Assembly (NCBI GenBank): GCA_945881865.1
Contig: CAMCVK010000001.1
Span: 372,001 to 436,000, forward strand
Origin: Fimbriimonas ginsengisoli Gsoil 348
GTDB lineage: Bacteria; Armatimonadota; Fimbriimonadia; Fimbriimonadales; Fimbriimonadaceae
Direction: 5' to 3'
DNA: 64,000 nucleotides
Part shown: piece after piece, positions 26,001 through 34,261 of the stretch
How the letters are laid out: each line of letters opens with the position of its first letter
Numbering within the stretch: the stretch's first letter is position 1
The notes under the pieces: model-generated
Database searches by the model: none
Seen by the model: only the letters and a program-made list of their open reading frames with translations
What the model was told of the DNA's origin: nothing
Position numbers and translations under genes: made by a program

Positions 26001-26461
26001 CGGACAAACCGTTCAGTCTCATCGGCTTTATCGGGTTGGTCGCCTTGATCGGCCTCGTGGGTAAGAACGCGATCTTGCTGGTCGACTACGCGAACACGCT
26101 TCGGGAACGTGGCCGTAGTCGGCACGACGCGTTGGTGGAATCGGGTCCGACCCGACTTCGACCGATCATGATGACGACCTTGGCCCTGGTTCTGGGAACC
26201 CTTCCGACGGCGCTCGCCATCGGTCGCGGCTCCGAGTTCCGCGAGACCCTCGGCATCATCATCATCGGCGGCATCGCCCTTTCGACCATCCTGACGCTCG
26301 TGGTCATTCCGTGTTCCTACACGATCTTTGACGACGCCAACATCGGTCTCGGGAAGGCGCGACAGAACGTCGCCAAGTTCTTTGGACGCACACCTCCGAC
26401 CCCGCCTGCCCAGCAACCGATGACCCCGGAGGAAGCTCCGGACTCGGTTACGAACGCCTAG
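22997..26461 (+). CDS. RND efflux pump inner-membrane transporter with inserted membrane segment
   Basis: A 1154-residue proton-driven exporter of the AcrB/HAE-1-like class. The proton relay is intact: Asp408-Asp409 in GVLVDDAIVVIEN (TM4) and Lys1023 in GLVGKNAILLVDYAN (TM10). Porter-domain motifs such as FFPASDTGSLNVNIQLPPG are present. AcrB-type pumps are near 1040 residues. Here about 70 extra residues (about 558-628) lie between TM7 and the second periplasmic loop and contain at least two hydrophobic stretches. It is the last gene of the AbrB-TolC-adaptor operon and overlaps the adaptor gene by 4 bases. Substrate unknown. Confidence 0.93.
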   Translation: MNLTKVAIGRPVFVLMLMLIAIVMGLIGYSAMRKEQNPDVSFGIITVLAVYPGANPEEVATLVSRPLEEAVSGVNGIRDVTSTSVEGRSIVQIQFEIGSDMNVGLNDVRAKVDGILSSLPDDVEKPTIAKVDTAATPVLYMAMSASRTSSRELRTLVDDKLKDRFARIPGVAEVGVQGGDIREIQVAIKKDQLLRYGIGLSNVQQAIAAATQNVPSGRVISGDSDVSVRVPGEFQNIEELENLVFSVADPKNPQAKGRLIRLKDVAKVTDGVRERTAYSTLNGTDTIVMVLTKATEGNAIQIVDQAKALGKDLKTEYKSIGLNIVNTQDQAKRIYEGLEDLNVALIFGIILVAAIVFIFLHDWRGTLIVVLAIPTCICATFAALKIFGFTINNLTMLALSLAVGVLVDDAIVVIENIYRHLKMGEDPRDAAVNGRAEIGLAAIAITLADVVVFLPLAFVGGIVGQFFRPLALAYVIAVLFSLFVSFTLTPMLASRWYRAGEDMEHPRTRFAAWFERMFTKFENGYRRVLEWSLNHRWFVFISGNVVLFAVFVFIGGANQPDFMSAVRMGANGLYNAAAVSVVAILCNLVFFRRFKPLLLIQGLLFGLVFPVAAVIGFQTHEWKKEAVFKFQFFPASDTGSLNVNIQLPPGRNLASTEAVVKRVEAAIKGVPEIEFTLATIGTQGVSQFQAGTSGSNYAQVVVSLYEKGAFLDKIMFWKKHEGFIRSRSSDAVSADLIQRIGRVPGAEIRVAAADGFGAGGAIQLSLSGPNRDVILDTASKIKRGLQGGAVAGIINPDISSKPGKPELRAEPDRVRLADSGLSVLDLALALRIAYTGDETVKYREAGREYTIRTMLDLEDRNDPNILATLPIRFRQGEAVYVSSVADLKPGTGTDKVERRNRAEEVRVSADLLPGFAAGTASSQIDAWLAKEKIIPADVKIRPLGQAESQARESAGLLAALVLGLLLVYMVLASLYDNLLYPLIIQLAQPQAFVGAILALIITDKPFSLIGFIGLVALIGLVGKNAILLVDYANTLRERGRSRHDALVESGPTRLRPIMMTTLALVLGTLPTALAIGRGSEFRETLGIIIIGGIALSTILTLVVIPCSYTIFDDANIGLGKARQNVAKFFGRTPPTPPAQQPMTPEEAPDSVTNA

Positions 26462-27084
26462 TAGGTGATCGTTAAGGAAGGCCGAACGCTCTCGCGTTCG
26501 GCCTCTTTTGCGAATAGCTTGTAGCTTTGCCGGCCTTGGGCAACATCCACCGACGCCGTGAGGAGCAGCGAAAGCGTGTTGCCAGACTGGATCGCCGCCG
26601 CCCAAGGACGATCAAATCGCTTCTTCTTTAGCAGGTCGATCTCAATCGCGAACTCTTTATCCGCGTTCACTTCCTTCAGCTCGGATTGACCGACGACGTC
26701 CTCATCCTTCAAGCCGAGTTCGAGCTTGGAAAGCGCGTCGTAGGACCAGGTCTTTTCCGAGAACGTGCCGCCAAGCGTGCGAACCTGAAGCGGGTTCGCC
26801 TTTGTGACGTCGAGGTTGTAGGTTGCGCCCGGAACCTGGGTCAACTTCAACGTGACCGAAGTCGGCTTCGTTCCGGCCGGAATCTTGCTCAGGTCGAACC
26901 GGAGCAAGCTGTAGGAGTAACTCTCCGTATCGGACGCATCTGCTCCGACGGCCCGGCCGTCGACACCCCAAACCCGCAGGTTGGCGTCCTTTGCGCCGTC
27001 GGAGGCGTGGGGGTAAGCCCAAATGTCGTCGGTCGGCACCAACGTCACCGACGTGGCCATGGTTGTGAGCAGAAGCGCGAGCAT
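26458..27084 (-). CDS. Secreted DNRLRE-domain (CBM96-like) protein
   Basis: A 208-residue protein with a short hydrophobic leader (MLALLLTTMATSV). The body resembles a single DNRLRE/CBM96-like beta-sandwich: DDIWAYPHASDG, then NLRVWG and SYSLLRFDLSKIPAG, ending RPSLTITY. Such domains are usually attached to larger secreted proteins and may bind polysaccharide; a stand-alone copy is less usual. It converges with the RND gene (4-base overlap) and has a leaderless-type promoter. Confidence 0.75.
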   Translation of the reverse strand: MLALLLTTMATSVTLVPTDDIWAYPHASDGAKDANLRVWGVDGRAVGADASDTESYSYSLLRFDLSKIPAGTKPTSVTLKLTQVPGATYNLDVTKANPLQVRTLGGTFSEKTWSYDALSKLELGLKDEDVVGQSELKEVNADKEFAIEIDLLKKKRFDRPWAAAIQSGNTLSLLLTASVDVAQGRQSYKLFAKEAERESVRPSLTITY

Positions 27085-27090
27085 ATGACT

Positions 27091-27096
27091 AGCTTA
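27091..27096 (-). promoter_or_regulatory. -10-like TAAGCT upstream of DNRLRE gene
   Basis: On the minus strand TAAGCT ends 6 bases before ATG at 27084, with AGTCAT between. No Shine-Dalgarno sequence is present. Confidence 0.5.
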
Positions 27097-27211
27097 ACGA
27101 ACCGGCTTACCGTTTGCGTCACAGAATTCACCGAAACCTTGTCCAATCCGTCGGTCCTTCTTCCCGATTCCGACTAAACGCCCCGGTTGGGCCGCCAAAA
27201 TAGAAACGGCG

Positions 27212-29542
27212 ATGCACGCGCTCAAGGTCCTAGAATTCCGGCTCATCCTCGAGCGGCTGGCAAAACATGCCGAAACGCCTCTCGGATCGGAGCGTTGCGC
27301 CGAAGCGGCGCCGGCATTCGATTGGGACACCGTCTCGCGCCGTCAACGCGAAACGCAAGAGGCGTACCTCGCGTTGAGCGGCGGGGCCGTACCGAGCTTG
27401 TACTCCATCGGCGACCTGCGGCCGATGCTTCGGCGCGCCTCAAAAGGCGGCGTCTTGGGCGGAACCGAGCTTGGCCAAGTGCTCTCGGCGTTGGCGGCCC
27501 TCCGCGGCCTTTCCGATTTTCTCATCAACCGGGCCGATGAGCTTCCCGAACTCCAGGCGCGGTCGGTTGCCCTTCCCCGCTTGCCAAAGCTGGAACGCGA
27601 GCTTTCGGATTCGCTCGATCCGTCGGGCGAGCTTCGAGACGAGGCCTCGGTCGCTTTGGGAGAACTCCGAAGAAAGAAGCGCGGCGCGGCCTCGCGGATC
27701 ATCGAGCGGATTCAGCAATACCTTTCCGGCAAGACCCGGGAACTACTGAGCGACCCAATTTACACGATTCGTGACGGCCGTCACGTTCTCCCCCTGAAGG
27801 CGGAAAACCGGGGCAAGATTCGCGGCATCGTGCACGACACCAGCGCGACCGGGCAGACGATCTACGTTGAGCCGGAGGACGTTTTGCAGCTTGGCAACGC
27901 CCTACGGGAAGTGGAATCGCAGGAGCGGCAAGAAGAGCTTAGGATTCTCACCAAGCTCTCCGCGTTGGTGGGGGCCGAAGCCGAACCGGTGCGAATCGGC
28001 ATCGAGATTGCCGGCGAGCTCGACGAAATCTTCGCGCGCGGTCGGCTCGCCTTCGAAATGAAGGCCCTTGCCCCCGCGCTGGACAACCGCGACAAGCCTT
28101 TCATCGAGATCGATAACGGCAAGCATCCGCTCATCGCCGCCGAGAACTGCGTGCCCCTCACGGTTCGGGTGGGGCAGTCGGCGAACGTGCTCATCACCGG
28201 TCCAAACACCGGCGGAAAAACGGTCGCGATCAAATGCACCGGGCTGTTTGTGCTCATGGCGCAATGCGGAATGTTTCTCCCGGCCCATCAGGTTCGCCTC
28301 TCTCCTTTCCGCCAGATTTGGGCGGACATCGGCGACGAGCAGAGCCTTCATCAATCTTTGTCCACTTTCAGCGGGCACATCAAGAACATCGGCGACGCGC
28401 TTCGATGGATGAAACCGGGCGCTCTGGTCCTTCTCGACGAAGTGGGTGCGGGCACGGACCCCGCCGAAGGTGCCGCCCTCGCCGCGGCGATTCTGCGGGA
28501 AATGGACCGGAAGGGCGCGGCGATCATGGCCAGCACCCACTATGGCGAGTTGAAAGCGTTTGCCTACGACACGGAAGGCTTCACGAACGCCGCGATGGAG
28601 TTCGACGTCAAGACCCTGCGGCCGACTTACCGACTTTTAATGGGCGCCCCCGGCGCCAGCCACGCGCTGCGAATCGCCGAGCGCTACGGCATTGCGCCAG
28701 AAATCATTGAGTCGGCCAAGCAGGAGCTTGGCACCCAGGCGCAGGACCTGGCAAAAATGCTGGAGCAACTTGAGCTGGCGCAAAAGCAAGCGCGAATCGC
28801 CCAAGGCGAAGCCGACCGCCGCATCCAGGAACTGCGAAAAGCCGAGGAACGGGCCGACCGAAAGCTGGAGGAAGCGGATGAGGTTCGCCGCAGCGTCCAT
28901 GGCAAGGCGAACGAAGTCATCGAGAGCGCGCTTCGCGAGATTCGCTTGGAAGCCGGAAAGCTGTTCGAAGAACTGAAGCGCGCGCCGCGCGACGCCCAGA
29001 CCCAAGAGAAGGTCCGGCGAGGCCTCGAAGACCTAGACCGAATCGGCAAGGATTTTGCGCATGAGTTCGTTCCGGTGACGCCCCGCCTGCGGCAGGATAC
29101 GACGATCAAACGCGGCATGACGGTCTCCATCGAGGGATATTCGCAGGCCGGTACCGTGATGGAAGACCCGCGAGACGGCAAGGCCACGGTTCAAGTCGGC
29201 ATGCTGCGCATCACCGTTCCCGTAAACCGATTGCAGGTAGCAAAGGCCGTCGCGACGGCAAAAGCCCGGCCAAACGTGCAGTTGCGCAAGGCGATGAACG
29301 CCACGACCGAGCTTCATTTGCGCAACATGCGGGCCGAAGATGCCGTCCGCGACCTCGAAAAGTTTGTCGACGACGCCGTGCTGGCCGGTCTGCCCAGCAT
29401 CCGAATCGTGCACGGAAAGGGCGAAGGCATCCTGCGCAATATCACCCGCGAGTATCTTCGCAAGCACCCGAACATCGGCAATTATCAAGACGCCGACCCC
29501 GGCGAGGGCGGCCACGGCGTGACCATCGCGGTGATTCGATGA
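27212..29542 (+). CDS. mutS2: MutS2 family ATPase/endonuclease
   Basis: A 776-residue MutS2, typical length. MutS2 lacks the mismatch-binding domains of MutS. It suppresses homologous recombination, and in Bacillus it rescues collided ribosomes. The MutS-type core and clamp occupy about 1-300, and Walker A is GPNTGGKT at 330-337. Walker B is ALVLLDEVGAGTDP. A Lys/Glu/Arg-rich coiled region spans about 505-610. The C-terminal Smr nuclease domain is at about 700-776 (TELHLRNMRAEDA, then IVHGKGEGIL). The imperfect box TAGAAA lies 5 bases before the start. It overlaps cdd by 4 bases. Confidence 0.94.
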   Translation: MHALKVLEFRLILERLAKHAETPLGSERCAEAAPAFDWDTVSRRQRETQEAYLALSGGAVPSLYSIGDLRPMLRRASKGGVLGGTELGQVLSALAALRGLSDFLINRADELPELQARSVALPRLPKLERELSDSLDPSGELRDEASVALGELRRKKRGAASRIIERIQQYLSGKTRELLSDPIYTIRDGRHVLPLKAENRGKIRGIVHDTSATGQTIYVEPEDVLQLGNALREVESQERQEELRILTKLSALVGAEAEPVRIGIEIAGELDEIFARGRLAFEMKALAPALDNRDKPFIEIDNGKHPLIAAENCVPLTVRVGQSANVLITGPNTGGKTVAIKCTGLFVLMAQCGMFLPAHQVRLSPFRQIWADIGDEQSLHQSLSTFSGHIKNIGDALRWMKPGALVLLDEVGAGTDPAEGAALAAAILREMDRKGAAIMASTHYGELKAFAYDTEGFTNAAMEFDVKTLRPTYRLLMGAPGASHALRIAERYGIAPEIIESAKQELGTQAQDLAKMLEQLELAQKQARIAQGEADRRIQELRKAEERADRKLEEADEVRRSVHGKANEVIESALREIRLEAGKLFEELKRAPRDAQTQEKVRRGLEDLDRIGKDFAHEFVPVTPRLRQDTTIKRGMTVSIEGYSQAGTVMEDPRDGKATVQVGMLRITVPVNRLQVAKAVATAKARPNVQLRKAMNATTELHLRNMRAEDAVRDLEKFVDDAVLAGLPSIRIVHGKGEGILRNITREYLRKHPNIGNYQDADPGEGGHGVTIAVIR

Positions 29543-29958
29543 CATTGCTCGCGGCGGCCCTTGCCGCCCGCGAAAAGGCGTATGCGCCATACAGCGGGTA
29601 CCGGGTAGGGGCGGCCGTCGAAACCGAGGACGGCCAGATCTTCGCAGGGTGCAATGTCGAGAACATATCCTACGGCCTCACGATCTGCGCGGAGCGTGCG
29701 GCGATCACCGCGATGGTCCATGGTGGCGGGAAAAAACTTGTCGCGGTAACCGTGGTTACGCAAGACGGCGGCACGCCGTGCGGGATGTGCCGCCAAACGC
29801 TGGCCGAATTTGCATCGGCAAACGGCGTCGCGATCACGCTCGCCACCCCATCGGGAACAACGATGGCCACGACGCTTGAGGAGCTTTTTCCGAATTCCTT
29901 CTCAAGCGCGGAAGTTTTGCGAACCGCTAACGACCCGTCGGGAGTCGAATCTGAGTGA
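29539..29958 (+). CDS. cdd: Cytidine deaminase
   Basis: A 139-residue zinc enzyme that converts cytidine and deoxycytidine to uridine and deoxyuridine for pyrimidine salvage. Zinc ligands are Cys50, Cys81 and Cys84; Glu52 in CAERAA is the proton shuttle. The substrate loop CNVENISYG is standard. It is coupled to mutS2 by an ATGA overlap. Length is typical of the small homotetrameric class. Confidence 0.95.
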   Translation: MTLLAAALAAREKAYAPYSGYRVGAAVETEDGQIFAGCNVENISYGLTICAERAAITAMVHGGGKKLVAVTVVTQDGGTPCGMCRQTLAEFASANGVAITLATPSGTTMATTLEELFPNSFSSAEVLRTANDPSGVESE

Positions 29959-29995
29959 AGGTAACGTGCTAGGGCGACCGTCTGGAGAATCCGTC

Positions 29996-30760
29996 TTGAA
30001 AAATTGGACCCCATTTGTCATCGGCGCGGCCTTATTGGTCGCCATTGCCTGCGGCGGAGGTGGCGGCGGCGGATCGAGCACGACCTCGGGAACGACCAGC
30101 GGCACAACTGCTGGCGGCCTCACGGATGTTCGTATCGAAGGGGTTCTGCCCAACACCTACCGGGCCGACTTCAACAACATCCAGGTCGGCGACACGATCG
30201 CGCTTGGCCTTTGGGGTCGAGACGCCGACGGACAGGTTGCCTACGCCACGGCGAGTAACTTCTCAACTAATGCCCCCGGCTCCGTCGCAACCGTGTCAGG
30301 ATCGACACTGACCGTCATCGCGGCTTCGGCCGCCACCTACCGGGTTTTTGCGAACGGCACCACCTACTCCGTCAACTTCCGTCCCAAGGCGAGGGCGGCG
30401 GCCCTCACCGGCAGAGTTCGTAACACGACCAGCCAAGGCGTGCCGGATGCCGACGTCTATTTCTTTAGCGCCAGCGGCGCCAACGTTGGGTCCGCCGTCA
30501 CCGGATCTGACGGCACATTCCGCGCGGTGCTGCCTACGACCGCGAGAACCTTCTTGGTCGATCTGGGCGATATCAGCACCAGGTATTACAACCAGTTCGG
30601 TTTTGGACCCAGCGAATACAGTGTGATCTGCCCGGCGAACAAGGCCAATTTGCCAACGCTGGTATCTGGCTCGACGGTCGCCCTTTCCGGCAATGCGGTC
30701 GTATATCGTAAGGTTTCGGGCACCACACCCCCGCCACCGCCGCCAGATTGTGGTCTGTAA
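29996..30760 (+). CDS. Lipoprotein with carboxypeptidase-regulatory-like domain (first of a pair)
   Basis: A 254-residue predicted lipoprotein starting at TTG, with GGAG about 9 bases upstream. The lipobox ends AIAC (Cys at residue 19) and is followed by a Gly run and a Ser/Thr/Gly linker. An Ig-like segment spans about 40-130. A CarboxypepD_reg-like beta domain follows (ALTGRVRNTTSQGVPDADVY, about 135-200). A Pro-rich tail ends PPPPPPDCGL. It resembles the next gene in order and wording, so the two are probably a tandem duplication. Function unknown; an envelope structural or binding role is likely. Confidence 0.72.
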   Translation: MKNWTPFVIGAALLVAIACGGGGGGGSSTTSGTTSGTTAGGLTDVRIEGVLPNTYRADFNNIQVGDTIALGLWGRDADGQVAYATASNFSTNAPGSVATVSGSTLTVIAASAATYRVFANGTTYSVNFRPKARAAALTGRVRNTTSQGVPDADVYFFSASGANVGSAVTGSDGTFRAVLPTTARTFLVDLGDISTRYYNQFGFGPSEYSVICPANKANLPTLVSGSTVALSGNAVVYRKVSGTTPPPPPPDCGL

Positions 30761-30816
30761 TTGCCCTCGTGCCGCAGAAACTCACGATTACTCTTCCATT
30801 ACCTCTAAATGCTTGG

Positions 30817-30822
30817 CATAAT
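30817..30822 (+). promoter_or_regulatory. -10-like CATAAT upstream of second lipoprotein
   Basis: CATAAT ends 8 bases before ATG at 30831. It is one base from the TATAAT consensus and is spaced as in the other leaderless candidates. Confidence 0.45.
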
Positions 30823-30830
30823 AGGGACCG

Positions 30831-31619
30831 ATGAAGCGCGTGACATGGTCTGCGGCAGCCTTGCTTGCCGTCGGAATCGCAGGATGCGGTGGAGATAACG
30901 GAAGTAGTGCCCCTGGTGGCGGAGGTCTGCCCGTTGCCTCGGCCCAGACTTTTGTCGAGGCGGTAATTGCGCCGGGCGGAACCGCCCCGAGCGATCCGTC
31001 AACTTACATCTACCAAGATGCCCTTAACATGGAGGTCGGGCAGACGGTTCAGTTCCAGTTGGCAAGCTACGATGCCACCGGTAAGCGAACGGTGCTCCCA
31101 ACTTCTGGTTGGCGCACGTCGGACGCGCTGAACGTCTACGGCAGTCTCGCTGAGAACTCCGGTCTTTTCAGCGGTGGCCCGGCTACTACTCCCAGCACCT
31201 ACTTTGTCGGCGTTCGATACGACGATAAGGATTACTATTCTGCCTATCAGCTGAAGGTCCGGCAGGCAACGGTTACCGGTCGAGTCGTGAACAGCGTCAC
31301 CGGCTCCGAAATCCGGGGCGTAATTGTGGAGTTCTACGACGCCACGGAAACCCTGGTTGGCCGAGTGGCCCAGCCGTTCAAAGGTACCTTCCGCGCATCC
31401 GTCCCGCTCAATGCGCGGAAGATGCAGATTCTGAGCGAGTCGGTGACCAGCACTTACCGCCGCGCCTTCACCTTTGGTGGTAAGGCCTACCGCGTCGGAG
31501 ATCCGGCTTGTACGGCAACGATTCCGTTAACCCTCGTCACCGGCGTGAACGCGATCGGCGACCTTCAGGTTGTGCCTAAGACCGCCGCCGAGCCGGCGCT
31601 CGACGGCTGCGACTTCTAA
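30831..31619 (+). CDS. Lipoprotein with carboxypeptidase-regulatory-like domain (second of a pair)
   Basis: A 262-residue predicted lipoprotein. The signal peptide ends VGIAGC (Cys at 19) and a Gly/Ser linker follows. The body contains an Ig-like part with EVGQTVQFQLASYDATGK, then ATVTGRVVNSVTGSEIRGVIV, the same repeat-type domain as the preceding gene. Both proteins also share a conserved late Cys and a tail ending with a Cys-containing motif (here DGCDF). It ends one base before the convergent cytochrome gene. Confidence 0.72.
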   Translation: MKRVTWSAAALLAVGIAGCGGDNGSSAPGGGGLPVASAQTFVEAVIAPGGTAPSDPSTYIYQDALNMEVGQTVQFQLASYDATGKRTVLPTSGWRTSDALNVYGSLAENSGLFSGGPATTPSTYFVGVRYDDKDYYSAYQLKVRQATVTGRVVNSVTGSEIRGVIVEFYDATETLVGRVAQPFKGTFRASVPLNARKMQILSESVTSTYRRAFTFGGKAYRVGDPACTATIPLTLVTGVNAIGDLQVVPKTAAEPALDGCDF

Positions 31620-31620
31620 G

Positions 31621-32961
31621 TCACTTAGTCGGGATCGGATACCGGAGGAACTCGGCGAGTGCGCTGAGTTCCTCTTTTTTTAGATCCGGGAACGCCGGCA
31701 TCGTGGAACTCGCCTTTACGGAAGTCGGATTCTTGATGTAACGAATGTAGAAATCGGCGTCCGGATGCTTCTTGTGAAGGTCCGCGAGCCGTGGGCCACC
31801 GTCGCTTCCCTTCCCGTTTGCGCCGTGACAACCGGCGCATCCCACGGCATCGAAAGCCACTTTGCCTTTAGCCGCAAGGATGGGGTCTTGCGGCTTTGCC
31901 TTCTCCACGACGACCGACTTCACGCCAACTGGGTCGCGGGTGCCGGTTAGGGATGCGAATTGAGAAGGCGAATTGAGCCCGCCGACCAATAAGAGGATCG
32001 CGGCCGCCCCCATTGCGTAACGGGTGATGGCGGGTGGCACCGGCTTCCAGGCCAAAGCTACCAGCGCAGCCCCGATCAGCGCGGGCACGAGGATCGCGCC
32101 AATCCAGCCACCGTTGGGAATGGCTTTCTGCCCGGCAGCAAGCAACAAGTGCGCGGGATAGGTGTACCAACTGGGCAGCGCGTCATAGCCGCGAGCATCG
32201 TCGGCGGTCGCCACCGAACCGAAGGGGCTGGCGACGAAGCCAGAAAACAGTATCAGCGCGAAAATGGGCACCGCCGCAAGGCGAACGTCAAAGCGAACGT
32301 CGCGCTTCGCGCGGTACTCCCGGGCTGCCATAAAGAGCAACGCCAAGAGCGCAATGGGGAGCACAAATCTGTGCAGGGCATACCAAAGCTCCATCGTTGC
32401 TGGCGAAAAGCCCTCACCACCCATCATCAGTCGCGACGCCGCCGGCCCACCACCCGGTACTCGCGCCGCAATCGACCCTTCAATCGCGGCGGTTTGAACT
32501 CCATGCCGATCGTATGGCAACACATTTCCTGTGATCTGGTAGCCAAGCGCCAGCCCAAACATGCCAAGGCTGGCAAGGTACCGCGCCCGATGGTCGCCGG
32601 ACGTCCGCCCGACCCACAGAATGGCCGCCAAATGCAGCACCGCGTGCAGGATCAACAGCGCACTGCCCCAATAGTGCAGCCGCTGGACAAACGCCCAGAA
32701 CGGGTCGAGACGCATTTGCGCGACAACTTGATGGGCTGCGGGAATTGCCGGCGAGTAACTCAGCGACATGAGAATGCCGAGAAACATTTGCAGCAAAAAT
32801 TGGGCTGCGAGCCCAACGCCAGAGGTGGCGATCCCGTCTATCTTTTGGTCTCGTTCTTGGTTGATAGAGAACTTTACATGGTCGATAGGCCGAAACGGAA
32901 CAGGGCGATGGGCCGTTATGAAAGCGCGGCGGGAATTATCTTCGAAAAACGAGGTGTACAA
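31621..32961 (-). CDS. Cytochrome b / cytochrome c fusion protein
   Basis: A 446-residue membrane protein. Residues about 45-230 resemble the N-terminal four-helix cytochrome b with haem-ligand histidines (HYWGSALLILHAVLHL, and WYALHRFVLPIALL). A C-terminal half with more helices follows. From about 355 a cytochrome c domain carries CAGCH near 374-378 and a candidate axial Met in TMPAFPDL. This is the membrane electron-transfer core of a bc-type complex in one chain, but no Rieske gene is adjacent. The TTG start at 32961 is the only upstream candidate and is weak. Confidence 0.8.
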   Translation of the reverse strand: MYTSFFEDNSRRAFITAHRPVPFRPIDHVKFSINQERDQKIDGIATSGVGLAAQFLLQMFLGILMSLSYSPAIPAAHQVVAQMRLDPFWAFVQRLHYWGSALLILHAVLHLAAILWVGRTSGDHRARYLASLGMFGLALGYQITGNVLPYDRHGVQTAAIEGSIAARVPGGGPAASRLMMGGEGFSPATMELWYALHRFVLPIALLALLFMAAREYRAKRDVRFDVRLAAVPIFALILFSGFVASPFGSVATADDARGYDALPSWYTYPAHLLLAAGQKAIPNGGWIGAILVPALIGAALVALAWKPVPPAITRYAMGAAAILLLVGGLNSPSQFASLTGTRDPVGVKSVVVEKAKPQDPILAAKGKVAFDAVGCAGCHGANGKGSDGGPRLADLHKKHPDADFYIRYIKNPTSVKASSTMPAFPDLKKEELSALAEFLRYPIPTK

Positions 32962-32966
32962 TCCCT

Positions 32967-32974
32967 AGGAGAGG
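32967..32974 (+). promoter_or_regulatory. Shine-Dalgarno AGGAGAGG deciding a GTG start
   Basis: AGGAGAGG lies 9 bases before GTG at 32984 and fixes the cyclase start. The cytochrome gene starts only 22 bases away on the other strand, so the cyclase promoter must lie within that gene. Confidence 0.65.
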
Positions 32975-32983
32975 AACGGTAGC

Positions 32984-34252
32984 GTGGAATCAGAATTGAT
33001 CAAGTTAGGGGAGCGAAACGAACACCCTCTAACGGATGACCGCGTTGACCAGATGCTCATGCTTGCCGAGCGGTTGCGCGCGGCGAACGGAGGCGTCTTG
33101 GATGAAGCAACGATCCAGGCCGTCGCGGAAGCGACCGGCGCTCCGCTCGAATATGTCCGCCTGGCCGTCAAAGTGCGCGCCGAGAAGGAGACGTCCCACT
33201 CGTTTCTGAGCAGCCTCCGGGCGCAGTTCTTAACCCTCGACCCTACGACCCGGCGCTTTGTCATCTCGGGAGCTATCGCGACGGGCGGAGCGCTTCTGCT
33301 CGCCGTCGAGCGGGCCGTTGGGCCGAGCCTCTCCAACTACAACTTCCTCACCATGATCGCCATGGTGTTCTTGGTCGCCGGCCTCTACAATGCGGCGGTC
33401 GCACGGGAGGCGCGTTTGGCCGCGATCACGGGGGCTATTTTGGGCGGCGGCGGGTTCGTCATGTACGCCCTGTTCTCACTCGTGCTCCGCACGCCGGTTT
33501 TTATTCCCGCGCCGTTGCTCATCCCGGCGGTCCTTATCGGCACCTTTGCCGGCTTATTTGCGCAGCGGACGATGACAAATAATCGGGCCAAGCTTGGCTT
33601 GAAAGACCCGGTCAAAGAGCGCCAAGCCATGCTCACACAGCTTGTCGAGCTTCAAGAGCGGCTGCGCAGCGGCGAGCAAAGTATGACGTTCCTGAGCGTG
33701 GACATCGTCGGCAGCACCCGGTTGAAGCAACTTGCAGATCCGCTTTCGGTCGAATTCACGTTTACCGAGTACCACAGCTACGTTGAGCGGATCACAAAGC
33801 GTTACGGCGGCCAAGTGCACTCCACGGCCGGCGACGGCGTGACGTGCGCGTTCGACCATCCGCAGCAGGCGTTTGGCGCGGCTCGCACCATCCAAACCGG
33901 ACTCATCGAGCTGAACACCCACCGAAACAAGATCGGCACCCCGATCGTGTTGCGGTGCGGCGTCCATACCGGAACGGTGGTGACGCCCGACATTCGCGAC
34001 GTGACCAGCGTCAACTTTTCGCAAGTCATCGACATTGCGGCCCATATGCAGAAGGTTTGCCCGCCGGGTGGCGTCGTGGTCAGCGATGCCGCGGCCACGT
34101 TCTTGCCGGGTGGCTGGATCGCGGTTGGCACGGAAAAAGTAGCGACCGACGACATGAAAGGCACCGTTTGGACTCCGCGCGCCGCCACGCCAACCAAGCG
34201 CTCGCCCGACTCCATTCCGCCGCCGGCCCCGGCCGCCAACCCGGCGGCCTGA
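32984..34252 (+). CDS. Membrane-bound class III adenylate/guanylate cyclase
   Basis: A 422-residue protein starting at GTG. Residues 1-75 are cytoplasmic and helical (DRVDQMLMLAERLRAANGG), followed by four membrane segments (about 85-195). The cyclase domain begins near 225 with TFLSVDIVGSTRLK, whose Asp should bind metal. A second Asp sits in STAGDGVTCAF, and VLRCGVHTGTV is also typical. It would make cAMP or cGMP; the substrate-specifying residues are not clear to me. A Pro/Ala-rich tail follows. A hypothetical gene follows 9 bases later and may be co-transcribed. Confidence 0.85.
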   Translation: MESELIKLGERNEHPLTDDRVDQMLMLAERLRAANGGVLDEATIQAVAEATGAPLEYVRLAVKVRAEKETSHSFLSSLRAQFLTLDPTTRRFVISGAIATGGALLLAVERAVGPSLSNYNFLTMIAMVFLVAGLYNAAVAREARLAAITGAILGGGGFVMYALFSLVLRTPVFIPAPLLIPAVLIGTFAGLFAQRTMTNNRAKLGLKDPVKERQAMLTQLVELQERLRSGEQSMTFLSVDIVGSTRLKQLADPLSVEFTFTEYHSYVERITKRYGGQVHSTAGDGVTCAFDHPQQAFGAARTIQTGLIELNTHRNKIGTPIVLRCGVHTGTVVTPDIRDVTSVNFSQVIDIAAHMQKVCPPGGVVVSDAAATFLPGGWIAVGTEKVATDDMKGTVWTPRAATPTKRSPDSIPPPAPAANPAA

Positions 34253-34261
34253 GAACTCCCG

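Noticed and set aside
25286-26605. 439-codon minus-strand open frame inside the RND gene
   Set aside because: The plus-strand frame is an unmistakable transporter; the antisense product is Arg/Asp/Gln-rich without any domain.
32149-32982. 277-codon plus-strand open frame antisense to the cytochrome gene
   Set aside because: The cytochrome b helices and CAGCH motif are on the minus strand; the plus-strand product has no features.
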